A DNA stretch of 64,000 nucleotides from NCBI GenBank assembly GCA_910584865.1, contig CAJUCE010000008.1, forward strand, positions 72,280 to 136,279, written 5' to 3'. Made by a program: the position numbers and the translations under genes. Numbering within the stretch: the first letter of the stretch is position 1; each line of letters begins with the position of its first letter. This document shows, piece by piece, positions 8,918-17,794 of the stretch. The DNA is from an uncultured Acetatifactor sp. GTDB taxonomy: Bacteria > Bacillota > Clostridia > Lachnospirales > Lachnospiraceae. The notes below the pieces were generated by a model. It saw only the letters and a program-made list of their open reading frames with translations, was not told the DNA's origin and did not search any database.

Positions 8918-10333
8918 TCACTGAAGTGCCTGTCCTTCACTGACCTGAACGGTAATCGTATCCGCCAGCTCCTGCACCAGCTGCGTCACGTCGGCCCCGT
9001 TCCATACCTTTGAAAACAGCCCCTCCAACTGAAGCCAGAAATTCCCCGTCTCCATCATTTTGGGCAGCGGTATACTCTTTGCGTACTCCTGCTTAAACAC
9101 CTGCAGACCTGCAAGATCCGACTCCATATGAAGATTGGCCGATACCTTTCCGGTCCTTTCATACAGCGAATCCGCATACTCTGTCACCAGATATGCCGCA
9201 AAACGGTTTGCCAGCTCCTCATGCTCCGAATAGCTGTTCACCGCCACCGCGTTGGTTACGGACATAGAACGGCTCCCAAGCTCCCCGCTGACCTGGGGCA
9301 TAGGGGCCACTCCGTAATTAAAGCTCAAAATCCCCTCCGCCTTCGCATCTTCCAGGCGCTTTACGGCATCGCTGGTAGCTATGGTAAAGACCAGTTTTCC
9401 CTGACAGAAATCATCTATTACAGAATAGTAATCCACCGTATCCGATTCTATGAAAAAGAACTGATTCAGAGCCTTATATACCTCCAGGCACTGAATGGTC
9501 TCCGGATTGTTGATATTGATCCTGGCGGGATCGTCTCCGCTGTCCCCTCCCACGATCATATAATTGCCCACCATCCAGTAATTATAGAAGATATCTGACA
9601 CATCCCATTTCATGACATCCACCCCCTGGGGCACATCAAAGGTGTTTGCAATATAGAGAATGTCATCTACGGCAGCCGGAACTGCCCTGCCGTAATATTC
9701 CTCCCGCAAGGCGGCCAGACGTTCTTCATCTACCGCAATTCCGTCCGTCTCCTCCGGATTCTCGTCCACCTCGCCTTCCTCCAGAAGCTCCTTCATGGCG
9801 ATCTGAGACGCCCATTCCTGCAAATAGGTATCGTTATACAGCAACGCGCTTGTCTCAAAAAACAGAGGATACGCCACCAGCTTGTCCTGATAAGTAACGG
9901 CAGAAAGCGCTGCTGCCGGAAAATTTTGTTCTGTACAGACCCTCTCCTCATCTGTAATCCTGGCCGCAAGTCCTGCCAGATAAGCCTTTTCCAGGGAATC
10001 ATTACTTATAATATACGCATCTGGCACCTGGTCGGAACGGACGGATGCCTGATTCAAAGTCTCAAGATACTCCTCCTGGGAAGTCAGTACGGGAATCACC
10101 CGTACATCCTCTTTTTCCCCGAACGAGACCGCGGCGCTGTTCAGGAAATTCGTCATACTTTCATCGGAATACCAAAAATAAATCGTCTCCTTACTCCCGA
10201 TCCAGGGCAAAATCTCCCCTTCCTCCCCGGAGCCGTTCTCCTCGCCGCCTGCCTGCAGGGTTCCTGCAAGAAACAGAAGCCCTGCTGCCCCTGCCACAAC
10301 AGCCGCCGAAAATAATCTTTCTTTCAAGTGCAT
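8918..10333 (-). CDS. ABC-type extracellular solute-binding protein (sugar-type, orphan)
   Basis: A 471-residue protein with a Sec-type signal peptide (about 1-28) followed by an acidic linker. The mature part resembles family 1 solute-binding proteins: a YFWYSDESMTNFLNSAA start, a cleft-forming segment KLVAYPLFFETSALLYND and a C-terminal half with GVAPMPQ and AVAVNSYSEHEELANRFAAYL. No lipobox cysteine is seen, unusual for a Gram-positive binding protein, so anchoring may use an uncleaved signal. No permease or ATPase gene is adjacent. Carbohydrate binding is inferred from family only. Confidence 0.75.
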   Translation of the reverse strand: MHLKERLFSAAVVAGAAGLLFLAGTLQAGGEENGSGEEGEILPWIGSKETIYFWYSDESMTNFLNSAAVSFGEKEDVRVIPVLTSQEEYLETLNQASVRSDQVPDAYIISNDSLEKAYLAGLAARITDEERVCTEQNFPAAALSAVTYQDKLVAYPLFFETSALLYNDTYLQEWASQIAMKELLEEGEVDENPEETDGIAVDEERLAALREEYYGRAVPAAVDDILYIANTFDVPQGVDVMKWDVSDIFYNYWMVGNYMIVGGDSGDDPARININNPETIQCLEVYKALNQFFFIESDTVDYYSVIDDFCQGKLVFTIATSDAVKRLEDAKAEGILSFNYGVAPMPQVSGELGSRSMSVTNAVAVNSYSEHEELANRFAAYLVTEYADSLYERTGKVSANLHMESDLAGLQVFKQEYAKSIPLPKMMETGNFWLQLEGLFSKVWNGADVTQLVQELADTITVQVSEGQALQ

Positions 10334-10443
10334 ATAACTCCATTCCGCCTGCCTGGCAGGCTATCTATAACCGGTAAATCGTCTTCTGCTGCGTGTTTTA
10401 GAAACCGTTTGGTTCGGGCTAATTACGAAGCAATTTGCAGGAA

Positions 10444-11649
10444 TTATGAAATCTCCCCATCCGGTTCTATACAACTCTCCAGAATATCCGCCATCTCGTC
10501 AATGTTCGCTTTGGAAACAATTAACGGCGGCAGGAATCGGATGACATTTTCCCCTGCATTGATCAGAATCAGTCCTTCCTCCAGGGCCCGGCCGATAATA
10601 TCCCTCACCGGACGGTCAAAGACCAGCCCCTGCATCAGCCCCGTCCCCCTTCGTTCCAAGATGCAGTCATACTTCTCTTTCAGAGTATCCAGACAGTTCT
10701 CCAGATAGGGCGTCACTTCCCGCACATGCTCCGTTACATGATTTTCCTCGTACAGATCCAGCACCTTCTCCACTGCCGTACAGACAAAAGGATTGCCTCC
10801 GTAGGTAGTCCCATGATCTCCGGCAGTCAGGGAACGGGCTGCAACCTTCTCCGTCATCAGAAAGGCTCCCACCGGAACGCCGCATCCCAGGGCTTTGGCC
10901 GTAACCATGATATCCGGCTTCACACCATAACGCTGCCACGCATACATATATCCGGTTCTTCCCATACCGCACTGAATCTCGTCCAAAATCAGGAGTATAT
11001 CTCTCTTCTCACAGAGAGACTTGACCTCCCTCAAAAAGTCTTCCGCTGCGGGGATGATTCCTCCTTCTCCCTGCACCGGCTCCAGAATAATGGCGCAGGT
11101 TTTGTCCGTCAGCTGTTCCTTTACACTGTCTATATCATTCAAGTCGGCAAACCGTATATTCCCTATCATTGGTTCGAACGGTTCCCTGTATTTCGCATTC
11201 CCCGTGACGGAGAGAGCCCCGAAAGTCCTGCCATGGAAGGAATGGTTCATGGCGATGATCTCATGATCCGAGGAACCGTCTTTCAGATACGCGTATTTGC
11301 GAGCCGCCTTCAGCGCACCCTCCACAGCCTCTGCACCGGAATTGGTGAAAAAGACCCTGTCCATCCCGGAGACCGCTTTCAGCTTCTTCGCGGCGTTGAC
11401 CGCAGGTACATTGTAATAATAATTGGATGTGTGAAGCAGCTTGTCAATCTGAGCTTTCAGAGCGTTGTTGTATTCCCTGTTTTTGTATCCCAAAGCGAAT
11501 ACGCCGATTCCAGAGGCGAAATCAAGGTATTTGATGCCGTCCGTGTCGTACAGGTATACTCCGTCACCTCTGTCCAGGACCACCTGATAACGATTGTATG
11601 TGTGAAGCAATGCTCCCTCTGCTTCCTCGATATATTCCTGCATGTTCAT
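10444..11649 (-). CDS. argD: Acetylornithine aminotransferase
   Basis: About 401 residues from the ATG at 11649, which has AGGAGGG six bases upstream; the in-frame ATG at 11715 lacks one. It is a class III PLP aminotransferase that makes N-acetylornithine from N-acetylglutamate semialdehyde. Seen: TNSGAEAVEGA near 102-112, the GHSF-like MNHSFHGRTFG (134-144), LDEIQCGMGRTG (222-233) and PLP lysine Lys252 in VTAKALGCG. It is the last gene of the argJ-argB-argD run. The gap to argB is 431 bp and carries tandem repeats. Confidence 0.93.
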   Translation of the reverse strand: MNMQEYIEEAEGALLHTYNRYQVVLDRGDGVYLYDTDGIKYLDFASGIGVFALGYKNREYNNALKAQIDKLLHTSNYYYNVPAVNAAKKLKAVSGMDRVFFTNSGAEAVEGALKAARKYAYLKDGSSDHEIIAMNHSFHGRTFGALSVTGNAKYREPFEPMIGNIRFADLNDIDSVKEQLTDKTCAIILEPVQGEGGIIPAAEDFLREVKSLCEKRDILLILDEIQCGMGRTGYMYAWQRYGVKPDIMVTAKALGCGVPVGAFLMTEKVAARSLTAGDHGTTYGGNPFVCTAVEKVLDLYEENHVTEHVREVTPYLENCLDTLKEKYDCILERRGTGLMQGLVFDRPVRDIIGRALEEGLILINAGENVIRFLPPLIVSKANIDEMADILESCIEPDGEIS

Positions 11650-11874
11650 TTCGATCCCTCCTGAGTCTGTTCCGCAGACTGCCGGACCGGCCTGCCTCCT
11701 GTAAAAATACGGCAAACACGGACAGCCGGTCTGTTCTTCTGTGTGAAATGGTTTGCTCCGCCCTCCTGGGGCTTTTCATGATTACTGTTTACTCCGGTAC
11801 CGTAATCTATACATAGAAAATACGAATTCCTGCTTCTTGCAGTACCTTGGCTGAACCTGTCCGGTTTGCTCCGG

Positions 11875-12075
11875 TTGCGTGTTCCTTCGGCAGCTTTATC
11901 CGACCTCTCCTGTTGCACGTTCCTTCGGCAGGCTGTCCGGCCCTCCTCTTGCACATTCCTTCGGCAGGCTGTCCGGCCCTCCTCTTGCACATTCCTTCGG
12001 CAGACTGTCCAGCCCTCCTCTTGCGCATTCCTTCGGCAGGCTGTCCGGCTCCCCTGTTGCACGTTTCTTCGGCAA
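11875..12075. repeat. 36-bp tandem repeat array in the argB-argD gap
   Basis: The 431-bp gap between argD (start 11649) and argB (stop 12081) is largely filled by this array. Units start at 11913, 11949, 11985 and 12021, with degenerate edge copies from 11875 and 12057. The period is exactly 36 bp. Read on the minus strand the array stays open, giving a 12-residue repeat EEGRTACRRNVQ, and every unit carries GGAGG and AAGGAATG. The rest of the gap (11650-11874) shows no gene I can support. Confidence 0.9.
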
Positions 12076-12080
12076 CTTGC

Positions 12081-12971
12081 TTACACCTGCTCTGCTTCCC
12101 CGTCGTCCACAATGGCGGTACCGACGCCCTGCTTGGTAAAGATTTCCAGAAGCAGGCAATGAGGAATCCGGCCGTCCAGAATATGTACCCGGTTCACCCC
12201 GTTTCGCACCGCGGCAGTGCAGTTGTTCAGCTTGGGCAGCATGCCGCCGCCGACGAAGCCGCCGGAAACCAGTTCCTCTGCCTGAGAAGCCGTAATCCTG
12301 GAGATAAAGCCCTGTCTTTCTTTGAAATCCCTGTAAATACCCTCAATATCCGTCAGGAAAGCCAGTTTCTCCGCCTTCACCGCCCTGGCGATGGCGCAGG
12401 CCACGTCGTCGGCGTTGATATTGTAGGTCTGGAAACTGCTGTCCAGGCCGATGGGGGCTACGATAGGCAGGAAATCTTTCTCCAGCAAATCGTAGAGCAC
12501 CTTGGGGTTCACCTGGGTGATCTCCCCCACATAGCCGATGTCCTGGCCGTCGGCATATTTCTTCTCCACCTGCAGCAGGCCGCCGTCCTTGCCGCTGACG
12601 CCCACAGCCTTCACGCCCAGTTCCTGTACCATGGTCACCAGATCCTTGTTTACCTTGTTCAGGACCATCTCGGCAATCTCCATGGTCTCCCCGTCCGTAA
12701 CCCGCAGGCCGTTCACAAAGGTGGATTCCTTGCCCACTTTACCCACCCAGCGGCTGATCTCTTTGCCGCCTCCATGGACAATGATCGGCTTGAAGCCTAC
12801 CAGTTTCAGGAGTGTCACATCCTTGATGACATTTTTCTGTAGTTCTGTGTTGCTCATGGCGCTGCCGCCGTATTTTACCACGATAATCTTGCGGTTGAAA
12901 CGCTGGATATAGGGGAGGGCCTCGATGAGCACCTCCGCTTTCTGAAGTACTTTTTCCATGTCCTTTTCCAT
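12081..12971 (-). CDS. argB: N-acetylglutamate kinase
   Basis: About 296 residues from the ATG at 12971, which has AAAGGAAG upstream; an ATG seven codons earlier is possible. It phosphorylates N-acetylglutamate, the second step to ornithine. Amino acid kinase motifs are clear: [11 protein letters not shown] near the start, [22 protein letters not shown], a [13 protein letters not shown] segment and [12 protein letters not shown]. The N-terminal helix before the first strand is typical of the arginine-sensitive hexameric form, so feedback inhibition is plausible. It lies between argJ and argD. Confidence 0.95.
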   Translation of the reverse strand: MEKDMEKVLQKAEVLIEALPYIQRFNRKIIVVKYGGSAMSNTELQKNVIKDVTLLKLVGFKPIIVHGGGKEISRWVGKVGKESTFVNGLRVTDGETMEIAEMVLNKVNKDLVTMVQELGVKAVGVSGKDGGLLQVEKKYADGQDIGYVGEITQVNPKVLYDLLEKDFLPIVAPIGLDSSFQTYNINADDVACAIARAVKAEKLAFLTDIEGIYRDFKERQGFISRITASQAEELVSGGFVGGGMLPKLNNCTAAVRNGVNRVHILDGRIPHCLLLEIFTKQGVGTAIVDDGEAEQV

Positions 12972-13087
12972 GGGTATCGCTTCCTTTCTCATTGTGGCTT
13001 TTTTACGTCAATTCTGCCTTATCCGGACTGCCTCTGCAATGTCTGCGCCTGTTCGCTGTTCCTTTTCGGAATCATCCATATTCCTTA

Positions 13088-13333
13088 TCATTCACTTCCG
13101 GATGAATTTTTCATTCCTTTTCGGATCATAAACTTTATCAGAAGACATATGGCCAGGATGGCCAGCACCACTGCGCCATATATTAAGGTACTGGTGTACC
13201 ATGGAGCAGAATTTATGAAATAGAGGTCCGGATGTGTCTTATAATCCCAGTATGTAAAGATTCCGTGCCCTATCCATACTCCCACAAAACTTTCCATAAT
13301 GATATTCAGCACATTGTTTATTTTCTGCCTCAT
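13088..13333 (-). CDS. Small membrane protein, unknown function
   Basis: About 81 residues from the ATG at 13333, which has GAGAGGTG upstream; the frame is open to 13399. It has a hydrophobic N-terminal half (about 8-28), a polar stretch containing WDYKTHPDLYF, a second membrane helix (about 45-67) and a basic tail RKGMKNSSGSE. I do not recognise the family. It sits between argB and argJ on the same strand. Confidence 0.6.
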   Translation of the reverse strand: MRQKINNVLNIIMESFVGVWIGHGIFTYWDYKTHPDLYFINSAPWYTSTLIYGAVVLAILAICLLIKFMIRKGMKNSSGSE

Positions 13334-13406
13334 TCCACACCTCTCTGTCTCTGCATGGCTGTAATGTACAGCCGGGCTCCGATTGCTGTCCCGCTGCACT
13401 ATGCAA

Positions 13407-13575
13407 ACCGGGACTTTTCGCTCCTTATATGGCAGCTGCCCATATACCAGAACTTTCCACTCCCTGCATGGCGGCTGTCCACATACCGGGACTTTCCCAT
13501 CCCTCCACGGCTTCTAGATGCTTACCGGAACTTCCCTGTTTCTTCATGGCTGTCTGCTAGGGAGCTTCCCCGGTT
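13407..13575. repeat. 39-bp degenerate tandem repeat between argJ and the small membrane gene
   Basis: Units start at 13407, 13446, 13485 and 13524 with an exact 39-bp spacing, and a decayed fifth runs into the argJ stop. Each starts ACCRGRAC and contains a GGCNGCT-like centre. Read on the plus strand the array is open and gives a 13-residue unit of the form YR(D/N)FP...W.L. Its sequence differs from the 36-bp array near argD, but both periods are multiples of three and both flank argB. Confidence 0.75.
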
Positions 13576-14799
13576 TCAGCTTCTGTAGTCTGCATTAATC
13601 TTCACATAATCATAACTCAAATCGCATCCCCATGCAACAGCTTCCTGCTCCCCCATGTGCATGTCCACCAGAACGGTGACTTCCGGGTCGGAGAGGATCT
13701 TCGTGGCCTCTTCCTCGCTGTAGCTGCAGGCCACCCCGTTTCCATAGATATGGATCCGGCCGCTTGCGCTCTGGAAGTAAAGATCCACGTTCTCCGGGTC
13801 AAACTGTGCCCCGGAATAGCCCAGCGCGCAGAGGATCCTGCCCCAGTTGGCATCGTGGCCGAAGATGGCCGCCTTGGTCAGGGAGGAACAGATAACGGAC
13901 TTGGCCAGCGTCCGGGCATCCTCTTTGGAGGCTGCTCCGACTACCTTCGTCTCGAACAGGGCCGTAGCGCCTTCCCCGTCCCCCGCCATTTTCCGGGCCA
14001 GATATGTGGTGACAAAGTGCAGGGCCTGGCAGAAGGTGTCGTAGTCTTCCCCTTCCTCTAAAATCGCCTCATTGTCCGCAAGCCCGTTGGCCAGAATCAG
14101 CAGGGTATCGTTGGTGCTGGTGTCACCGTCCACGGAAATCATGTTAAAGGAATCTGTTACGTCCGCGCTGAGCGCTTTCTGGAGCATCTGTTTTGAAATA
14201 TTCAGGTCTGTAGTCAAAAATGCAAGCATGGTGCACATATTAGGGTGAATCATGCCGGAACCCTTGCACATGCCGCCCAGGGTTACGGTTTTTCCGCCAA
14301 TCTCAAATGTTACAGCGATCTGTTTTTCCAATGTGTCTGTGGTCATGATGGCCTTCGCGGCATCTGTCCCGGCTTCCAGGGTGTCCGCCCTGGCGGCGGC
14401 AAGCTTTTTGATGCCTTCCGTGATCCTGTCCACTGGAATCTGCATGCCGATGACGCCGGTGGATGCCACCAAAACAGAAGTCTCAGGGATACCAAACAGC
14501 TCGCCTGCGCATTTGCTTTCCGCCGCGCAGCAGTCCATGCCTTCCTTTCCCGTGCAGGCGTTGGCGATGCCGGAATTGGCGATTACCGCCTGGACGTAGG
14601 GGGACTCCTGTACAATTTTCCGGTCCCAGAGCACGGGGGCTGCTTTTACCACATTGGTGGTAAAGGTTCCTGCCGCCACGCAGGGGGCCTCGCTGTAGAT
14701 CAGGGCCATGTCCTTCCGGTTCCGATATTTGATGGCCGCTTCTATGCCTGCTGCCTGAAACCCTTTTGCTGCGGTTACGCCGCCTTGTATCTGTTTCAT
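13576..14799 (-). CDS. argJ: Bifunctional glutamate N-acetyltransferase / amino-acid acetyltransferase
   Basis: About 407 residues from the ATG at 14799, which has GGGAGAAAC upstream; the in-frame ATG at 14886 is poorer. ArgJ recycles acetyl groups from N-acetylornithine to glutamate and may also use acetyl-CoA. The self-cleavage site is present as NMCTMLAFLTTD, with Thr190 as nucleophile; Ala before Thr in most homologues is Cys here. The oxyanion region STGVIG (113-118) and KGSGMIHP (179-186) are intact. With ArgB, ArgD and ArgC it forms the cyclic acetylated route to ornithine. Confidence 0.95.
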   Translation of the reverse strand: MKQIQGGVTAAKGFQAAGIEAAIKYRNRKDMALIYSEAPCVAAGTFTTNVVKAAPVLWDRKIVQESPYVQAVIANSGIANACTGKEGMDCCAAESKCAGELFGIPETSVLVASTGVIGMQIPVDRITEGIKKLAAARADTLEAGTDAAKAIMTTDTLEKQIAVTFEIGGKTVTLGGMCKGSGMIHPNMCTMLAFLTTDLNISKQMLQKALSADVTDSFNMISVDGDTSTNDTLLILANGLADNEAILEEGEDYDTFCQALHFVTTYLARKMAGDGEGATALFETKVVGAASKEDARTLAKSVICSSLTKAAIFGHDANWGRILCALGYSGAQFDPENVDLYFQSASGRIHIYGNGVACSYSEEEATKILSDPEVTVLVDMHMGEQEAVAWGCDLSYDYVKINADYRS

Positions 14800-14882
14800 A
14801 TTGTTTCTCCCTTTGCCTTGTTTACGCATTTTATTGTGAAGGCCGTAAAAACTACCTTTTATGTATTGAATGGCTTCCCGCC

Positions 14883-15545
14883 TCACGCTATATAATTCAA
14901 TAACTGCGGAAACTGCTTACTGTTCTCCCGCACATAATTTCTCTTAAATGCAGCGAATGCCGATTCTCTTCGCAACAATGCCTTCAGCTTTCTCATGATG
15001 ACTCTGGACTCCGGTTTCTTCTTCATTTCTTCCAGATTATCATACAAAATATTCATTTCCTCATTCAATTTCCGGAAACGGAAATCTCTCTTATAGTCCC
15101 TCATTGCCGTATTCCTGAGATTGAAAACCTCCTCGACCAACATTGCTGTCAAAACAGCTTCGGAATCCTTTGAACTTTTTGCTTTCGCTATCACTTCGTT
15201 TTCCTGAAGCCGGAAGGAAATTGCTTCTTCCGGATCCCTGTTACAACAATCCAGGATTCCCTCCTCATATTTTTGCTGATTTTTCACCTTGTTGCAATGC
15301 CCACAGGCCCAAAACAGATTATTCCAGGCAAATACCCTCTCCGGATATGCTCTGTTTTTGTGAGGCAGTAAATGTTCCACCTCCGGATCCTGCAAATCCG
15401 CCAGTTCGCAGATATAGCATTTATTGTGGAAATCTTCCTTTAACTGACGAATCACATCTGCCTTGGAATAGCTGCCCCCGGACGGGTTCCTGCTTTCCGA
15501 CTCCAAAGAAACAGGGGCAGGAAAAGAACGCTCAATCTTTACCAT
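14883..15545 (-). CDS. ptuB: HNH endonuclease, PtuB-like (Septu-type defence)
   Basis: A 220-residue HNH nuclease. The core has two zinc-binding CxxC pairs (Cys43/Cys46 and Cys81/Cys84) around the EVEHLLPH motif (His58, His62) and FAWNNLFWACGHCN, which carries the HNH asparagines. The C-terminal half is helical. Its ATG overlaps the stop of the upstream ATPase by one base (TGATG), so the two are co-translated. The ATPase + HNH pairing matches PtuA/PtuB of the Septu anti-phage system. The same partner types also occur in some retrons, but no reverse transcriptase is visible here. Confidence 0.8.
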   Translation of the reverse strand: MVKIERSFPAPVSLESESRNPSGGSYSKADVIRQLKEDFHNKCYICELADLQDPEVEHLLPHKNRAYPERVFAWNNLFWACGHCNKVKNQQKYEEGILDCCNRDPEEAISFRLQENEVIAKAKSSKDSEAVLTAMLVEEVFNLRNTAMRDYKRDFRFRKLNEEMNILYDNLEEMKKKPESRVIMRKLKALLRRESAFAAFKRNYVRENSKQFPQLLNYIA

Positions 15546-16786
15546 CAGATATCCTCCCTGCTTTCAAACTCCAATTTCAACCTCTGGTACTCTGTGGTAA
15601 TATTCAGCGCCAGATAATCTGGTATTTCATTCAGGAACATCTCCAGGCCCCCTATTTCTTCAAAATCATCGTCGGTCAGGTTCTGCCTGCCGACAAGTTC
15701 TTTATATCTTGTAAATTTCTCCTCCAAAGTCTTCGACATTTCGCTTGACTGAAAATATCCCTCCACAATCCCGCCATAGGGAATATCTGCCAGACCGTTT
15801 TCTACCAGAGTATGATTCTCCAAGTCGTAAATCACAGCATCCGGTATACTGTTTAAGATAAACGGCGAATGCGTGGACACGATAAACTGAATATTCGGAA
15901 ATATTGTCGTCAATAAATCCAGTACCGACTTCTGCAGTTCTATGTGCAGATGTGTCTCGATTTCATCCACCAGGACAATTCCCGGGATGTTGAAATCGAA
16001 GGAACGGTTTGTTTTCTTTTCCATCCTGATGATAATATCCAGTACAATGTCTAATACAGCGGCAAATCCGCTTGACAGGGTGTTAAAGTCAAATGGTTCC
16101 CTGCCCTTTTCTCTGATTTGAAAGGAAAATTTTTCTTCCTCAAAAATCAGCTCCAGAGAATCATCACCGAATATCTTACGCAGCAAACTCGTGAACTTGT
16201 CAAACCACTGACTAATAGCATCTGCTTTTTCGTTTTTCCCATTGCTTCTGGCCAATGCTTCCGTTACTTTAAGATCTGCCAGATACTTTACAAATAACAG
16301 CCTGGGTGTCTCCGTTATAGAATAATTATCTTTTAATTCCACTTTTTCAATATGATTTGATACATCCGCCTGAAAAATTCGTTCCGCTTTATAATAGGCC
16401 AGAATAAATTCTCCCTTATAAAGCGAATATTTTATTACTCCCCATGGTTGGTTAAATGTCAAATTGATTCCAGTTTTACGAACGAAAAACGGCTCTCTGT
16501 GTCTACCTAATCGATTCTCTATTATTTCTAAACTTATTTTACCCCTCTTCTCCAGCTCAATTAATTCCTGCACCAGAAAAGCGGTTCTGCCATCCCTATC
16601 TCGACCGATCGACTCTGCCATCGTCATAAAATAATTAGACAAGTCCTCCAGAACACTGGTCTTTCCGCTGCCATTCTTCCCGGTCAATATCAGATGCTTC
16701 GCCTTATCACTGGAAAGAGGTATCCTGATATTCTTTAAATGCCTGACATTCTTTATCCTCAGCTCAGAAATGAAAATCCTGTCCAT
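15545..16786 (-). CDS. ptuA: AAA/OLD-like ATPase, PtuA-like (Septu-type defence)
   Basis: About 413 residues from the ATG at 16786 with an AGGGGAA site; an in-frame GTG lies six codons upstream. Seen: Walker A GKNGSGKT (36-43), a LSSGF signature-like motif (237-241), Walker B IVLVDE (270-275) followed by IETHLH, and His306 in VSTHSPFIL. This is the single-domain SMC/OLD-like ATPase layout used by PtuA and RecF-type proteins. No TOPRIM domain is appended. It is coupled to the HNH gene downstream and sits 71 bp after an unrecognised gene on the same strand. Confidence 0.82.
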   Translation of the reverse strand: MDRIFISELRIKNVRHLKNIRIPLSSDKAKHLILTGKNGSGKTSVLEDLSNYFMTMAESIGRDRDGRTAFLVQELIELEKRGKISLEIIENRLGRHREPFFVRKTGINLTFNQPWGVIKYSLYKGEFILAYYKAERIFQADVSNHIEKVELKDNYSITETPRLLFVKYLADLKVTEALARSNGKNEKADAISQWFDKFTSLLRKIFGDDSLELIFEEEKFSFQIREKGREPFDFNTLSSGFAAVLDIVLDIIIRMEKKTNRSFDFNIPGIVLVDEIETHLHIELQKSVLDLLTTIFPNIQFIVSTHSPFILNSIPDAVIYDLENHTLVENGLADIPYGGIVEGYFQSSEMSKTLEEKFTRYKELVGRQNLTDDDFEEIGGLEMFLNEIPDYLALNITTEYQRLKLEFESREDI

Positions 16787-16875
16787 AGGCTCTTCCCCTT
16801 CCACCAGTCACATGAAATCCCTTTTTCGTTTCCATCAATACTTAGGAATTATGCAGAAATAGTTTCCCCACATCC

Positions 16876-17775
16876 TCAATCCCATAAATCTGAGGAAAGT
16901 ACCTCCCGCACCTCTCCCGAAGCCAGGTCCCTGACAGAGACTTTCCCCGGATGTAACAGCTGTGGCTCATTTCCTCCATAAGACAACTCCCACTGAATAG
17001 TATGGGGAATCTTTTCCACCACCGGTATTTTTTCCTTCCCGCTGTATACAAGTTCTCTGTCCGCGTCCTCTGTGACATAAAGTTTTAAATCTTCCTTTAT
17101 TCCGGACACATCCAATTTGAAAATATATCCCGACGAGACTGCCCGCAGGGGCGGCACATGGGCAAACGCCTCGATATTATGCCGAAGATGCGCCTCCTTT
17201 AAGGGGACGCCCAGGAGAGAATCACTGATCCACCATTCATCGTAGTCGATATTATAGTTACTGGACAGCAGTTTCAGATTATGCTCTGACAATATCTTTT
17301 GGAACCAGGCCCCCGCTTCCCGAAATCTGTCAATGATGAATAAGGACGAAATCCCAATCCAGGGGGACATAAACACCTGGCCTGTTATTTCTGCCGAAAG
17401 GTATCCGGTTTTCATATCCGCCGGCGATGAAAAATACATAACATCAGGGATGGAAATACTGTGCTCGCTCATATGTTTTCTCCTTTTTGAAAATGTGTTC
17501 TGGTACTCTTCGTCATTCAGTTTGATCATGGAGGGAGCCTCATTCATTTGCAGAAGAGCAGGATCAGCCTGCCCGGCAGTCCAGACCGCAATTTCTTCAC
17601 TGATACCAATATCTGCTGTGTCATTCATCACAGCAATCTGAAACCGGGAAGCTACCTCTTCATATGTGTCTTCTGCAATCGAAATCATGCTACCTGCAAC
17701 TTCATGATCTGCTTCGTCATATTCAAAATGAAAAAAATTTCCTTCAAAAAATATCTTTTGCTTCAGCCCTCTCAA
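16876..17775 (-). CDS. Uncharacterised 299-residue protein beside the PtuAB-like pair
   Basis: I do not recognise this family. The protein is soluble and acidic, with no signal peptide or clear membrane helix, and has aromatic-rich segments such as YDEWWISDSLL and SPWIGISSLFIID. The apparent start is TTG at 17775, only 19 bp after the GNAT stop; the first in-frame ATG is about 30 codons in. The frame is open a little further upstream, so the 5' end may be truncated or poorly defined. Its position 71 bp before the ATPase allows co-transcription with the defence pair, but no functional link is shown. Confidence 0.6.
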   Translation of the reverse strand: MRGLKQKIFFEGNFFHFEYDEADHEVAGSMISIAEDTYEEVASRFQIAVMNDTADIGISEEIAVWTAGQADPALLQMNEAPSMIKLNDEEYQNTFSKRRKHMSEHSISIPDVMYFSSPADMKTGYLSAEITGQVFMSPWIGISSLFIIDRFREAGAWFQKILSEHNLKLLSSNYNIDYDEWWISDSLLGVPLKEAHLRHNIEAFAHVPPLRAVSSGYIFKLDVSGIKEDLKLYVTEDADRELVYSGKEKIPVVEKIPHTIQWELSYGGNEPQLLHPGKVSVRDLASGEVREVLSSDLWD

Positions 17776-17794
17776 AAGAATCCCGCCGCCTGTC

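Noticed and set aside
11646..12062. A 138-codon minus-strand frame covering the 36-bp array and running into argD
   Set aside because: It is composed of the repeat and then low-complexity sequence, has no independent ribosome binding site and overlaps the argD start. Reported as a repeat, not a gene.
11875..13575. CRISPR array
   Set aside because: The 36- and 39-bp units are contiguous, with no unique spacers between them and no cas genes in the window.
14883..16786. Retron carrying an ATPase/HNH effector
   Set aside because: No reverse transcriptase gene or msr/msd-like inverted repeat region was found nearby, so a Septu-type pair is preferred.
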